64,000 nt of DNA, taken from Hyphodiscus hymeniophilus (lineage: Eukaryota > Ascomycota > Leotiomycetes > Helotiales > Hyphodiscaceae). Numbering within the stretch: position 1 is the first letter of the stretch; the number at the start of each line of letters is the position of its first letter. A program made the translations under genes and the position numbers. The stretch lies in NCBI GenBank assembly GCA_016508695.1, contig VNKQ01000015.1, positions 372,001 through 436,000 on the forward strand, written 5' to 3'. Shown piece after piece: positions 34,461-48,432 of the stretch. The notes beneath the pieces are model-generated. The model had not been told where the DNA came from and did not search any database. It saw only the letters and a program-made list of their open reading frames with translations.

Positions 34461-34899
34461 CTAATATAAACCTACTATAATTAGTCTTTAAGAATATCGG
34501 GAGAGTCGGGTTTTAAGTAGTAAGTACCGGGGCACTATAAAACTTGTCTTATAACTCTTAGAATAACAATTCTTCTAGTTTACCCTAGGAAAATAATACT
34601 TTTTTACTAGTTAGCGCCGTTAGCGGCCCGGTTAACTTAGAGTAGTTAGGGATAAATATTTTATAAAAGTTATAAAATCCGAGAAAGTAGCAAACCTCTT
34701 TTTGCGTCTTAAACAACTTTTAGTTTTATATAGCCTTTACTTTTTCTAGATCTAGCCTTATACTTTTTCTATTAGTATAAATAATAAATTTTAAGTATTT
34801 TATTTTCTTTTAGGCGAATTTACTTTTCGCTAGATTTAAAAATAGCCCTCCTTTTTATAACTTTAAGAGAATAGTTTATACCTTTTATATATAGTCTTC

Positions 34900-35300
34900 T
34901 TTAGAACTATTTAAGTAAATTAAAATATCGTTTATATAAGCCGAAATAAAGTTATCGAGCCATTTTTATAATAAACTATTAATATATTATTAAAAAGTTA
35001 CTAAAGCCCCTAATAATCCAAAAGGATATATTAGCTATTTAAAAGAACTAAATCTAGTTCGAAATATAGTCTTATATTTATAGCTTATTACTATTCGAAT
35101 CTTATAAAAGGCGGAGACTATATCGACTTTCGTTAGCTACTTAGTATCCGTAAGGTTTTGTAAGGTCTTTAGTATTAATAGTAATAAGTACTAATCTAGC
35201 TTTGTAATTGCGTTTAGCGCTCGATAATCGCAGTAAAACCTTAAGCCGCCCTTAGGTTTTTATATAAAAAGTATAAGAGCTACTACTTCTAACGTACTTA
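34900..35300 (-). pseudogene. Reverse transcriptase remnant of the 6.6-kb gypsy
   Basis: The minus-strand frame reads GGLRFYCDYRALNAIT, then LTKVDIVSAFYKIRI, KTIFRTRF and PFGLLGALVTF, the canonical Ty3/gypsy RT blocks (CVDYRALN, KLD..SAFH.IRI, KTAFRT, PFGLTGAPATF). Interrupted by RIP-type stops. Confidence 0.88.
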
Positions 35301-36179
35301 GTCGAATATATCCCTTTTCTTATAAGTCGTCTAGTAACTTATATAATACTAATAATTCGTCTTTAAATATATTATAAAGCGGGCCCTATAAGAGGGTAAT
35401 CGGGGATCCGTTTAGTTATTTATAGACTTCGATCTAATAGTCGATACTTAGCTAATAAGGAGCTAGTTTGTTTATTACCTACTTTAAAAATAGTAGAGCC
35501 AAGTCTTAAAGTTCTAAAGGTAACTTGTCTTATAATTACTTTAAAATAAGTTCTTTTTTCGTTTCTAAGGCTTTTCTAATATCCTTTAAAGTTATAGCGG
35601 CTATCGATGTAAAACCTCTATTATCCCTATAATTATAATAATAACGCCCCTCCCGTACTTATTTCCTCGCTATACTATAGTAAAACCACCGTTTTTCAAG
35701 TGTAGTCCTAATCTTATTATATATCTTTTACAGATTCTCTAAGATTATTAGAAATACTAGGTTCGGTATAATATATATATAAACTATCTAGCTAAATCCA
35801 GCTATATTTATATAGAGTACGATTACTCTTATAATCTTCGACTTTTATATAGTTATAAAGGCTTCTTTTACTTTATAGCTTTTACAACTAATATATATAA
35901 GGCCGAGGCCTTTTATAAGGGCTTCGTTTATAATAGTATAATATTAGTAACCTTTATTAATAAAGGTAAAAGTTCCGAAGGTTTTTTAAAGGATTACGTT
36001 TATATATATAAGGTTTTTATTTATAACTTTTTTAACCCTCTTCTATTCCTTTATTAATACTTTATTTACTCCCGGGTTCTAACTTCGACTAAGAGTTATT
36101 CTTTTCCTAACTTAAAAAAGCCGGGCTCTAACGTTCTATTATTATCTTCTAGTAATAGTCCGGTTTCGATTGCATTTAT

Positions 36180-36280
36180 CTTAGTAAGCTATATTACTAG
36201 AGTATATAAGTAATCTCGAACGCAGTATCTAAACGCTTTATAATAGAAATAAAGCTTTTTCTTATAGCGCTTATCCTTTT
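36180..36280 (-). pseudogene. Gag zinc-knuckle remnant of the 6.6-kb gypsy
   Basis: On the minus strand a CCHC-like stretch with Cys replaced by Tyr (LYFYYKAFRYCVRDY) lies between the copy B insertion point and the RT. This places the nested insertion within or near gag. Confidence 0.5.
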
Positions 36281-36539
36281 TTGCCTCCTTTACTTACTTG
36301 GCCCTTTATTTTCCTTTAGGGTTCTTATAACCTTTAGCGCTTCTTTTATAATTACTACTTATATAAGTTAGGGCTATTATTATATCTCCCTTTGCGTTTA
36401 CTCTTATCGTCGTAAAGTAATCGTATAAATATATAGTTACTATTGTTTTTAATATAGAGTTCTAGTTCTTCTCCCTTTATTTTCTATTAGATACTTTAAA
36501 CTAGTCCGTTTCTTCGAGATTAGTTATAATTCGTTTTAC

Positions 36540-36822
36540 TATAGAAGGCCAAATCCTAATATTATATAAAGCGCGGGAATCCGTTTATAACAAAAACTCG
36601 AAACGAATAGATTTGAAGACGTAGGTTTATAAAACTTAGTTCGAATAGTATAAATCGTTAATATAAGCTTAAAAGAATATATATTTAAATAATAATAATA
36701 GTTCTAGTAAAAAGGTTATTCGTGAGTATTAATATCTAATACAAAACCTAGCTATATAATATACTTAGTATTATATTATATAACTTTTGCAAAACGTAAT
36801 CTCTTAGAACTACCCCTTTATA
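36540..36822 (-). repeat. 3' LTR of gypsy copy B
   Basis: 283 bp. Plus strand starts TATAGAAGGCC (mutated TGTAGAAGGCC) and ends CCCTTTATA. Same length as the other three LTRs of the family. Confidence 0.92.
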
Positions 36823-39800
36823 TTCGTCCCCCCTCTAAATAGAGTAGAATTATTAGTATATAGGGTTAAAGAAATAATACTCTTAATTAGTAAGAGAGTA
36901 TAATATATTCTTACTATAATAATAATAATTTATACCCTTTAGTAATAAGTTATATAATCCGGGAGCGCGTATTAATTTGCTTTAAAAAGATACTTTTACT
37001 TAAGTATATCTTTTTAAGTTTCCTATACTTCTAACTCTAAGAATTAATACCTTTTCTTCTTATTACTTTATTAACAACTTTATTAACTTTATTAATTCTA
37101 TTAATTTTATTACTTTATACCTTTTCTAACTAATTAGTAAAGCTCCCTTATTACTTCTAGCGTTTTTAGAATAAAAAGTATTAAGATATCTCTCTATACC
37201 TCGAAACTCGATTTCTTTAACCTTATTTTTTCTTTCTTCTCTCTTGACTTTGACTTTTACCTTAATATATAACGGTAGGTTATTATAGTAACCTTTAAGT
37301 AAATAACTTAAGAGTTTTATCTCCTTTGCAATCGATAGTTCCTAGTCTCTCTCTTTAAGTTATACTTAATTCTAATACTTTTTATAGTTTACCTTTAATA
37401 TATTTTTCTAGTAGCGCGCTATTAAGCTCCCCTTACAAATCTAAGTTTTTACTACTTAACTCTAAGAAGTAATTACTCCCTTTCTGGCTTATAGTCTTAC
37501 TAATATACTTTCTAGTTCCCGACCTTATAATTATAAAGTCTTTTTATTTTTATTATTATTGTTTCTTTTAAGTTATTTAAACTTAATAGTTATTTTATAT
37601 TCTTTTAAAAGTCTCTATTCTCTTAATTTCCTTATTTTAGAGTTTTAGTAGCTAATAATAATAGTAGTTCGCCTCTTATAGGCTACTTCTTTCTTTCTCT
37701 TCTTATTAACGCTTAGAGGTCTTCCTTTTTTAACTTATCTTATTATTACTAACTTTTTTTGTAATTAAATTCCCTTTAAGCTTATAATCTCAACTTATAA
37801 CTTAGCTTATCTTAAGAGCCCTTCTTCTCTTCTTATTAAAACTTAGCTAATACTTTATTCTAGTATTACTCTTTTAACTCTCTTTTTATCGAATCTCCTT
37901 CTTGTTTTTATTCTAATAATAAAAAGTATTAATACTTTTACTTAAATAAAAAGTATTTTTATAATATTATAATACTATATATAATTAAGATAACTTGGGT
38001 TAAAAGGGAGGATATATAAAGGTTAGTATTTCTATAAGGCTTTAGTTAAACTCTTATTATATATTATAACGTTTAGACGCCCCTCTTAAGAGTTTTAAGA
38101 AGATTTATTCCCTTTAGGGAAATGTTATACTTTATTATATAATCTCCTCTAATAAAGCCTTCACTACGTATATTTATAGCAAGGTTAAGAGCCCTTAGTA
38201 TTAAGTTTATTTAAGCGTCTTCTAGTATTATCGCTTATAATACTTCTTAAGTTCTTCTCTAACTTTTAATACTTTTTTTAATTATATTAATAACCTTCTT
38301 TAAGTTTCTTTTACTCTTAAGCTAAGAGAAGGCCGTAATACTTTTAAACTATTATTACGTTTCTTCTTTCTTATTATATAATGCCTTTATAATTTAATTC
38401 TTATTTTATTATTAGCTCTTTTCGTTTTAGTAGACTATTATTCTTTCTTTTTCTAATTCTATAATAGTACTATAGGGAGTAAGAGCTATTTAATTAAGGA
38501 ATACTTCGATTCTTTATAGTTAATAGAGGCTAGCTACCTTCTCTTATATAGAGTTGCTATTAAGCTTTAATTATAGCTATTAGCTTAAAGACTTTATAGC
38601 TTAAAGAGACTTATAAGTTTTTAATATAATATATCTTTATAATTATTACTTAGTAACTAAGAGTATAAACGAGTGAGATTAATAATCTTATTCTACCTTT
38701 TTAATACTTTAGGGATTTGTTCTATCTTAGGGGATTAAACTATTTTATAGTTATAATACTTAACCTAATAGTTAATAGTCGGTTAAGCTCTTATATACTC
38801 GCTAATATTATACTAAAGTTTTGTATAAGTCTTATTAAATTCTATTTAATAAGTATACTTGTTTTTAAGATTATAGGAAAATCGTAAGAATAATCGTGGG
38901 GTTCTAAGGGTTTTTAATTATTTTCCTTATTCTAAATAATATAACTAAGCTTTGCGATTTATCTAGTAGTATATTTAGATTAAGCTTCTAGTTATTCTTT
39001 CGCTATAAAAAGAGTTTAGCTTGCGATAACTAGTATTAGTTAGTAAAAAGACTTTAAAGACTACTATTCTCTTTTGGGTTTTATTAATACTTTATTATTA
39101 AGAGTTTGCATTTGGCTACTAGGGGGTCTTTGTCTAGTATTAGTAGTATTAGGCGGGGGCTATTATATTCTTATCTTGTATTAGGGTATAAAGGCTCTTA
39201 ATTAGCCAAGTTATTCTATATCTAAATCGCTATCTCTAAACTAAGTATATTAGCTTTATTCTTTAAAATTTAATATTAGTAGTCAAATTTCTAATTGTCT
39301 TTCTTCTTATTTTTTAATATCTCCGACCCTAATTAGATTATTAAGTAGTAATAGTTTAACTTTTAATACCTTATTATCTATTATATAAAAGTATCTTTAC
39401 TATATAAAAAATAGTTTTAATTAAGTTCCCGTAAAGGTTTCTTTTAATATCGCTTTATCTAGTCCTAATTCCTTTAATTTGTAATAGCCCTTTTCGATAT
39501 TAGCTTACTTAATCTAATATAGCCTAAGCTACTAGAAATCTAGTTTCCGATTCGACGATATATCGACTTCTCTTTACAAATTATACCTTAGTACAATATC
39601 TTCTACTTATAGTAATCTTAATCGAATATTATACCTTATATTAAAGGCTTTTTTTCCTTTTTATTATCGCTAAGTCTTTTAATTTATCGCTTCTTTTATA
39701 TCCTTTTCTTATATTTAGAATTACTATACCCTTATTAAAATAAGTTTAGCTTTATTTGTAACCTTCTCCTAAAAAATAATTCTCTAAGTTAAAATCCTTA

Positions 39801-42800
39801 TCTCTATAAGTAGAATTAGTTCTCTCTTATAAACTATATAAAATAAAGTAAACCTAATAGGTTTATATACTATTGTTTTATTAGTAAATAAAACTATAAG
39901 CAAATTCTTTATTTAATCGACTCTTAGCTTAGAGAGTATATCCTTTAACGTATAATAACCTCTCTTAATTATTTTATTTGTAGCTAAGTAGTAGGTAGAG
40001 ATTTATAACCTTTTTATACTTTATTAATTTAAGAGTTTAAGTACCTAAGCTTTATTCTTACCTTCTCTATTAATAATAAGTCTCTAAAAGATATTATAAT
40101 AATATATAATATCTTTCTAGATAAATTTTATAACTAAAAGAGCTTCTTTTATCGATAACGCTTTAGTTTTAACTTATTTACTTATATTGTCCCTTATAAT
40201 AACAAGGTACTTCTTGCCTTTCTAATATAGTATATAGGTTATATTAAGCCCTTATTTTTCTATTAAGCTATTCGAAGCTATAGGGTATAATAGTTCTTTC
40301 TATTAAATAGACGATTAAAACTAGTATTTTAGATAAGTTTTAATAAATTACTTAACGTCTTTATAATAATTATACTAGAAATATTATTACGCTACCTTAT
40401 AGTATATAGTTTTACGCCTTTTATAATTACTTTAATTATATAAATCGTATAGAATTTACATACGAGTCTTCTTATTATTAATAACTAGTTTAATTAGTAG
40501 TCCTTTTATAGCTAGCCTCTAGAGCCTTTTTTTATATACTTTATATTTAAGTGCCTCTTTCTTAAACTTGCGGAATTTAGACTTGTTTAGCTTTTTAAGC
40601 TTCTTTATTATCGTTAAGTACCTTATAATCTTAATCGAGTTCTCTTTATATTCCCTTATAGAAATTAAAGTTTTGTATTTACTATTATTATTAGAGGAAG
40701 AACTCTTTACTTCTTCTTACGCTTTATTCCTTAATTGTTTTATTTAATTCCTTATATCTTTTAGAATTATACGTTTATTATATAATATTAGGTCTTTAGC
40801 TAATTCTTTATTTGAGTTAACTTTAATAGGGTATATTTTATATGCTCTTAACTTAAAAAGAATTTAATTATTAATATTAATATTATTTAACTCCTTATCG
40901 TTAGGGTATAGTAATCTTTTTAATAAGATATTAATAGTAGTATACTTAGTTCTTATAATATATCGAACTTCAAAATTAAACAATCGAATTTATATAAGCT
41001 ATTAAGTAATTAAGGCATCTAGATAATTTATTATAACTCGATTTAATTACGCTACTAGGACGTTTATATTAATTTCTAATACAAAGTGCGTTCCGATAAT
41101 CTATAGTTATAATTTCTTAAATATTTTTAATACTTTATAATATTCTCTTTTTATAATATTATATTTACACTTTATTGCTATTTAAATATTATTCTCGTAT
41201 CTAGTAGGTTGTATTATATTAGTTTTGGGATCTCTTTAGCCTAAGTAGCCTCTATAACTAATAAGGCTTGCGTTAATACTAATAACAATTTCCCTAGCTC
41301 TTATATTATAATCGATTCGAATTAATACTAGCGCTATTATTAATATATCTTATAACTATTTTATTACTTTGCCTTATATATCTAGGATCTAATAAAACTC
41401 TACTTTTTTCTTTTATAAGTAGTATAAGGGTTTTATAATTAGACTATATCCTTTAACTTATATACGGAAATAGCTATAAAGGCTAAAGAAGTCTTTTACC
41501 TTTATTAAGTTTTCTAGTATCTTTTAGTTCTAGATTTTAATAATCTTATTAGCTATAGACTCTCTTTCTTTCGAATTGCAAATAAATCTAACTATATTTA
41601 TTCTATTTATATAAAATTGCGATTTTAGTCTAATAGTCCTATTAGCTCGTTTAATTAACTTAAGCGTTTTGTTAAGATTCTAGATATACTTAAAAACAAA
41701 CTTTTATATGTCTAGAAGGTTCTTTTCCCCTTTATAGTTATAATATAGTCCCTTTACTTTTATATCGTTAACAAATAATATATAGATTACTAGATAGATT
41801 AGCTATAATATCTTGTTTATAATTTTAATAAACTATATAACCGAATTTGTTACTCTTATAAGAAGTATAGTATTCCTAAGTAGTCTAAGTAGTATAAAGA
41901 ATACTATTAAATCTTTATATTTGGGATTAAGAATCTAATAATTATACCTAAAGAATATATTTACTAAACTAGCGATCTAATATCTTATAAACTCCTTTAT
42001 AAATTTATTAACCGATAAAGGTAAGTTTATATCTCTTCTTATTATTATATTTAAGTATATTATAAAGTTAATTAATTTGTATTAACTTAGCTACTTTTTC
42101 TTTACTAAAAACCAAGGGTTCTTATAGGGTCTATCGGAGTATTCTAAGATTCTTTTATTAAGCCTATCTTTAAGTATACTTACTATAATTAGTAGTAGAG
42201 CTCTTAGACAAGAGAAATTCGCTACTTACTATACTTTATATTCTATAGTCTTAATTATAATAAGAGGAGAAACGTCTTTATAAAATCGACTATACTTAGT
42301 CTAATCTTATATTATTGCCTTTTCTCTTATAATTAGTACTTCTTCTAATATTTAACGTTCTTCTAGTTATAGGCCGTTCCCGATTTCTAGGGCTTTTAGT
42401 CGTTCTTATATTAATTTTAAACCTTTAGAAATATCTAAAAACCTAGCGATTACGTACTCCTTATATTTCCCTATATATTCTTAGAGAATATCTCTTGTAA
42501 TAAAGCGTTTATACTAGTCTAATTAACTACTAGGTCTAGCTTTAATTCTATTTGCCTTATTTATAGGGTGGATTTTCTTATCTTTTGTTTTGTATATACC
42601 TTTAATTTGCGTATATCTTGTCTTTCTATTACGATATAAAGCTATATATTATAGTATATACTTATCGTTATAATTAATCGTCAAATCTAATATAAGAAGA
42701 AAATCTATTACTAGGTCTTATATTATTTCGTTAGCTAGTAACGGCCTAGGTTATCGAAATAGCCTATAGCTAATTGCTTCTAATTACCATAGAAATATAA

Positions 42801-44483
42801 CTATAAGTCGCTAATTAAACTTTATTAAGATATTATATCGATAGCCACTATTTTAGCTATATTATTAGCAAACCGTTCTTCTTAATATATATAGTGCCTA
42901 GGGATAATACTATATTATTCCGTCTACTTTAATTCTTTTATTTAACGCGATTCCTCGCTATTATATAATTATAAAAAGATTAATCTTAAGTAATCGAGGA
43001 AACTAATAGCTTATACCTCTATTTGCCCTTCTAATAATATTAAGGCTCTAAGTCTTTATATACTCGTCTACTAGCTTATTATCTCTTACTATATAACCTT
43101 AACAAGTCTTATAAGCAAAATAATAGCTTTTTTTACTAGTAGTATCTTTATATTCTATTAGTATAATATTACTTACTATACTAGTTTCTAGTTTTCTAAT
43201 TTATCGGTAAGATATCTAAAATCCCAATTTAATTCTCCTTTACTCTTAGAAAAAATTACTCTTACTCCTTTTTAAGCCTCTCTTATCTCTTTAGCCTTTC
43301 CTTTAGCTATTCCTTCGTTTGTTTTTATTATTATAATCGATTTAGAAGTTAGATTATAAAGAATAGTATATATAAGACTATCTTTAAGATTACTAGGGTA
43401 TTAAAACGTAACTTTAGCTTTATAGAAAAATAAGAATTTACAAACAACTTTAATTCTTAAGTAATTTATAATATAAAATCGAGTTTGAATTATACTATCT
43501 TTAATTATTATAGCGACGTTATTAAAGAACTTAACAAATTTAGATTTATTCCTAATAATCGTTTTAAGTACTATCTTATTACTATAAGTAATAGGGATTT
43601 TAAACTATAATATTATATCTAATAAAATAATACTAACTTCCGTATTAGAATTAAATATTACTCTTATATTTATAAGCTTTACAAATCTTATAAGCGTAAT
43701 AATTACCTTAGGCGTTATAAAATAGTTATCTTTATAGCCTAAGTAAGTTTTAAGTTAATTTACCTCGACTACCCCTTTTAGTTCTTTTATATTATCTTAT
43801 AGTTTAGGTTTTATAGGCTTTAGAATTACTCTTTTTTCGATAATATTAGCTTTTTTATTAGTATTAGTTCCTTTATTAATCTTAAATATCTTAATAGTAA
43901 CGTCTCTTATTCTCTAATTAATTTCGCCTTAGGTTATAGGCGCTAACTTACTCGTCTTACGTTTACTAAGCTACTTTAATAGGCTTAGTATCTCGCTTAG
44001 TTTAATGCCTTATAGTAATTTATTCTATTTAAAAAGCTTTTTAAGTAATTTTTTATAGTTATAGCTAAACTTAAAGAGTACGTCTATTAGCCCTTATTTT
44101 ATTCTAGCTAGCTTTATATTAAGTAACTCGGATGTCCCTTTGTTTTTAGTATTCCTAGGATCTTAAGGTCTAGTTCTCTTTTAATTCTTTTATTTCTAGT
44201 TCTTAAGCGTTTTCCTTATAAACGAGTCTTTGTCTTTAGGTCTTTATAAGATCTATATAATCTTATTATTAAAATAACTAACTTCTTTTTATACTAAGTT
44301 AGGCTTAAAATAAACTATTTTTAGTATTAGAATCTTAACTTTTTTATATCTAGCTTGTTTTTTAAGCCTCTCTTATATCGTCTTTTTAAAGTATAGTTCT
44401 TATCGATTTTTATTAATCTTCTTGCGAGTCGTAACTTTATTTATCTTAGTACTTTCTATAATAAAGTTTTATACTTAAGTAGT

Positions 44484-44699
44484 CTATTTTTTGTTTAGGT
44501 TTTCCTTACTAATAATATCGGAAGTATTAAACCCCTCGTTATTAATAAAGGCCTTAAGAGTACTTATTTCCCTTTTAATACTAATACCTTTCTTTTTCTC
44601 TTTTATTACTATTATCGCCGATTTATAATTCTCTTTAATAGCCTTTTCTCTCTTAGCTAGAATATAGCTATAGATAGTATTCTTAACTCTAGAAATCAC
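44484..44699 (-). pseudogene. Surviving 71-codon open stretch in gypsy copy B
   Basis: Starts MISRVKNTIYSYILAKREKA and is nearly identical to the plus-strand stretch at 6019-6234 in copy A. It is part of the gag-like region. The stretch probably survives because the ancestral sequence held no codons that RIP turns into stops, not because of selection. Confidence 0.5.
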
Positions 44700-47030
44700 T
44701 TAATCTCTTTATAGTAATTTATTAGTAAAATTAATAAGTATAGACGGTTTGCTAGTAACCTATAGACCTAGACAAATATAGTTATTATCGTCTGCCTTAT
44801 AGATAACTCCTATTCTAATAAACTTCTTATAATTATAATATTAGTTTATATATTTATACGGTCCCTATAGTCTTATATTATTAACTTAACGATTCTTATA
44901 CTACTTGTAGGTTTTATTGTCTCGATAGTTCGAACGCTAGGGACGTCTTTAAAATCTACTATACCCTACTTTGTATTCTTACGGGGAACTATATTAATAG
45001 TAATCGTTTGCAGATTTATATATAGTACTTATATTAATATTATTAACGTTTATAGTATGTACTCGTTATATACCTCTTTCTATTACTAGGTTTAATATCT
45101 TTATATTTTTAAGACCTTAAGTAATCTCATTAATATCTTAAATCGTTACTTTTGGTATATTAGAACTAGCTTGAAGGTATAATAATAGGCTAGTAGAAGG
45201 TTCTTTTTACGTAATTAGTCGTCTTATAAGAGGTTCTAGTATTATTAGACCTAGGTATAAATTAGTAAAATTGCTTAGTAGGCTAAACCTAGAAGGTACT
45301 TATCCTATCTCTTATTCTTTAATAAGGTTATCTATTTCTTTTAATATAATATATTAGCTCTTTATAAACGTATAGAAATTATTGAATTTAAGACCCTTAT
45401 TTATATTAACCTTCTTATCTTTTATTATTAATTAGTATATAGCTTTATTTTTAATACTCGTGAGTAATATAAATAAGAACTTAAACACTAAGGTCTTCTT
45501 TATCAAGTAGTCTTTACTAAGGCATTTTTTCTTAACGTCGCAAAATCCTCGAATATAACTATATAACTAACCTTACAAAACTAGTTTAGTATTAGTTATC
45601 TTTTTAAAGGTCTTAATATAATCTTCTAAGTACCCTAGCGTATAATATAGCTAATCGGAGTCCTTATACTAATATTCCTTTAATAGTATTACTTTAAATT
45701 ACTCTTAAGTAATATACTTATCCTTATATTTGGGAAGACGTTTAAGTTCCCTACGAATTAGTATACTAGCGTAATTAATAACTCGATCCTTCTTTTCGTT
45801 AAGATTAGTAATCCTATAGTCCTTAAAGGTACGCTCTAGCGCCTTTAAATACCTAGTAACCTTATTCCTATTAAAAAAGGGACTTTTAATAACTCTTAGA
45901 TACGGTATTAGCTAAAAAAACAATACTCTAGCCTATTCCTTTACCCTCTTTTTAGTATTTCTAATTATAGTTTTAATAGTTTTACTTCTAGTAGTAAGTT
46001 AATTCTAGCTATTAGAACTAGTTACGACTATCTCGCTAGTACTAATATATACTATTTTTAGTTGCTAAAGAGTTTAATAGAGTTGTTACTAAGGAGTCTT
46101 TCTTTTTCCTTTATTATTAAAACTATAGTATAATATATTAATTAAATAGATTTCTAATATTAAGTATAAAATTACTAATAGTACAAATATCTAATATCTG
46201 ATTTCGCTAGTTCTTTTGCAAGTAGCTATAGTAAAGACTTGTAAACTATCTCTTTCTCTTCTTACGGGACCCCTATTCTTAGCCTAGTTGCCGGTTCTTC
46301 CGTACTAATTCGATTCCTTATATAAACTGTTTTTTTATCCGCACTTACTAGTTCCCACTTAAGTCCTAAAATTCCGCTAGAAAAAACACCGCAAAACTAA
46401 CTTAAGACTTTTAATCGTTATAATTACTAATAGTCTCTCTCTTAGTATTACTTTATTTCTAGTTTGTAATCTGGTTTTCTTTCTTACCCGCTTCTTCTTC
46501 TTATACTTTATTTTAGAGTAAAGCTCCGCTCGACTTACAAGCTACAAAATAAATAGGGAATACGTATTGTCTTACAAACTCTAATACGCTTATACCTTAG
46601 TCCCTAAGCTAACTCTATCTCCTTTCTCTTATCGATCTTTATAATATATACTTAGGGCTTAAACCTTTTCGTCGAAGCCCTTATTGTTATCGCTTTAAGA
46701 ATACTCTTAGATATTATATAATATAGAAAATCTAATTAAATAGCTTTATATAAATATATTATCGTTATAATTTAACGCAATATTAATTCGTTATAGGGTT
46801 AAGAGGTATAGAATTAACTTTATATTATATTATTAATAAGTTGTAATACTTGTGACAATATTAAGACGATCGCATAAGAATCCTTCTTTAATAGTCGTAT
46901 AAAGGAACCTAGTTATATCGACAAATCGATATAACTATTATCTCTTCCAAATAAGAGGTCTTCGTATAAATACTGTCGTTTAATACCGATTCGATTAGTA
47001 TTATATCCCTCTCTAATTACTAAAATAATA

Positions 47031-47313
47031 TATAAAAGGCCAAATCCTAATATTATATAAAGCGCGGGAATCTATTTATAATAAAAACTCGAAACGAATA
47101 AATCTAAAGACGTAAGTTTATAAAACTGAGTTCGAATAGTATAAATCGTTAATATAAGCTCAAAAGAATATATATTCAAATAATAGTAATAGTTCTAGTA
47201 AAAAGGTTGTTTGTGGGTGTTAATGTCTAGTATAAAACCCAGCTATATAGTATACCTAGCACTATATTATATGACTTCCGCAAAACGTAATCTCCTAGAA
47301 CTGCCCCTCTATA
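47031..47313 (-). repeat. 5' LTR of gypsy copy B
   Basis: 283 bp. Plus strand starts TATAAAAGGCC and ends CCCCTCTATA, followed by the TTAC duplication. Confidence 0.92.
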
Positions 47314-47317
47314 TTAC

Positions 47318-48121
47318 TTCCTTAGAGAACTCGTAGTAGTCCGTCTTTTTAGTTATAAAGGCCGTATATATTCGAGCGGGGTTTGAAAACGTATTTTAAA
47401 GGTAACCGATCTTCGCGTTATTATCCTAGCTCTCTTTACTAGAACTAAGTAGGAGCTCGTCGAATTCTAGCTAGTACTTATATTAAGGCTATCCTAGGGA
47501 GTGCCTGATACTAGTAAGTTGCTCTAGAGCCTTTGCGCGCTTGTTACTATTTATAAAGATCTTATCGAGCTATATAAAGAAAGCTTCGGGGTCCTTTCCG
47601 AGTATAGGGCTCTCCTTTTCCTAGAAATATTATATTTAGGCTTGTTCGCGCGATAGAAGGGTATTGTAAATAGTATCCTAATAATAATTTATAGAGAGTA
47701 TTGGTTTTGCTATAGAGTAAACGTAATATAAACTTTTAAGTCTTAGGAGATAATCTCGAAAAGTCCCCGCCCGACCGTCTTATATTGGCGGCTTTTAGCT
47801 TTTAGGGACCGAAGGTTCTTTATTAGAGTTTGAGAGAGACGCTACTTTTAGCGACTCGATTAGGCTTCTTATTAGGGCGCTTATAAGGGTATTAAATCTA
47901 GCGTCCCTTTATAATCTTTCGGCTTTTTAGTTATTTAAGGCGGCCCGTATTCTAGCTAGCTTGGCTTCTATATATTATTATCGTGTAAATATCTCTTCTA
48001 AAATACGTTATATCTTAGCATTTAACGTTTTACACTATAGGCTCTCGTTCCTCGACGAGGACGTCCCGGCGTCCGGTATAAAGTTATCGGGTGGCTATAA
48101 ATTTATTTTAATCGAACTTAA
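47318..48121 (-). pseudogene. Gag 5' part of the 6.6-kb gypsy
   Basis: Sequence between copy B's outer end and the 5' LTR of the host element. By position this is untranslated leader plus the N-terminal part of gag on the minus strand. A 62-codon plus-strand open frame here (47961-48149) runs into the LTR and is not a gene. Confidence 0.5.
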
Positions 48122-48323
48122 TATTACGGGGCGAACGGCGTATATATAGGAGTTCGTTATAGTATTTAGTAAGTTCGATAAAGGAGAGAGAAATATTCTA
48201 AGCTAGGTCCGCGAGAAAAGAAGCGCTTCCGCCTAGCCTTAGTAAGCGTAGGTACAACCTCCCGCCTAGCCTTAGTAAGCGTAGGTACAACTAGCGCCTT
48301 ACCCCTGGGGCTAGCCCCTTATA
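48122..48323 (-). repeat. 5' LTR of the 6.6-kb gypsy
   Basis: 202 bp, starting TATTACGGGGCG on the plus strand (mutated TGTCAC). It has the same internal tandem duplication and is followed by the CCTTC target duplication. Confidence 0.9.
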
Positions 48324-48432
48324 CCTTCTGGCTAAAATAAACTTTTTGGGGGTATACCTAATATCCTCGCTTAATTATAATAATTTAGATACGCAAGCAA
48401 GGCTAAACTATATACCTTACTAAATATTGATA
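48324..48432. repeat. Right fragment of the split repeat
   Basis: Starts with the CCTTC target duplication and continues TTCTGGCTAAAATAAACTTT and so on. Together with 30886-30914 it rebuilds a repeat of about 135 bp, the same as at 48958-49092. Confidence 0.7.

Larger units (their letters stand above)
36540..47313 (-). mobile_element. Ty3/gypsy LTR retrotransposon, copy B, 10.77 kb, RIP-inactivated
   Basis: Same family as 3411-14182 but reversed. LTRs of 283 bp at 36540-36822 and 47031-47313; target duplication TTAC at 36536-36539 and 47314-47317. The polypurine tract lies at about 36823-36835 (minus strand). Domain remnants mirror copy A: integrase about 39760-40490, RNase H about 40890-41350, RT about 41700-42140, protease about 43320-43700. 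It is inserted in the gag region of the 6.6-kb gypsy, so it is younger than that element. Confidence 0.92.
30915..48323 (-). mobile_element. Ty3/gypsy LTR retrotransposon (second family), split by gypsy copy B
   Basis: Two 202-bp LTRs in the same orientation (30915-31116 and 48122-48323), with target duplication CCTTC immediately outside (30910-30914 and 48324-48328). On the minus strand the LTR begins TATAAGGGG (mutated TGTAAGGGG) and ends GTGACA. A purine tract just inside the low-coordinate LTR (31117-31135, read on minus) marks that end as 3'. Minus-strand RT, RNase H and integrase remnants lie between. Without the nested copy B (36540-47313 plus TTAC) the element is about 6.6 kb. It is thoroughly RIP-mutated. 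Confidence 0.9.

Noticed and set aside
47961..48149. 62-codon plus-strand open frame
   Set aside because: It is antisense to the gag region and runs into the LTR of the 6.6-kb gypsy. No domain.
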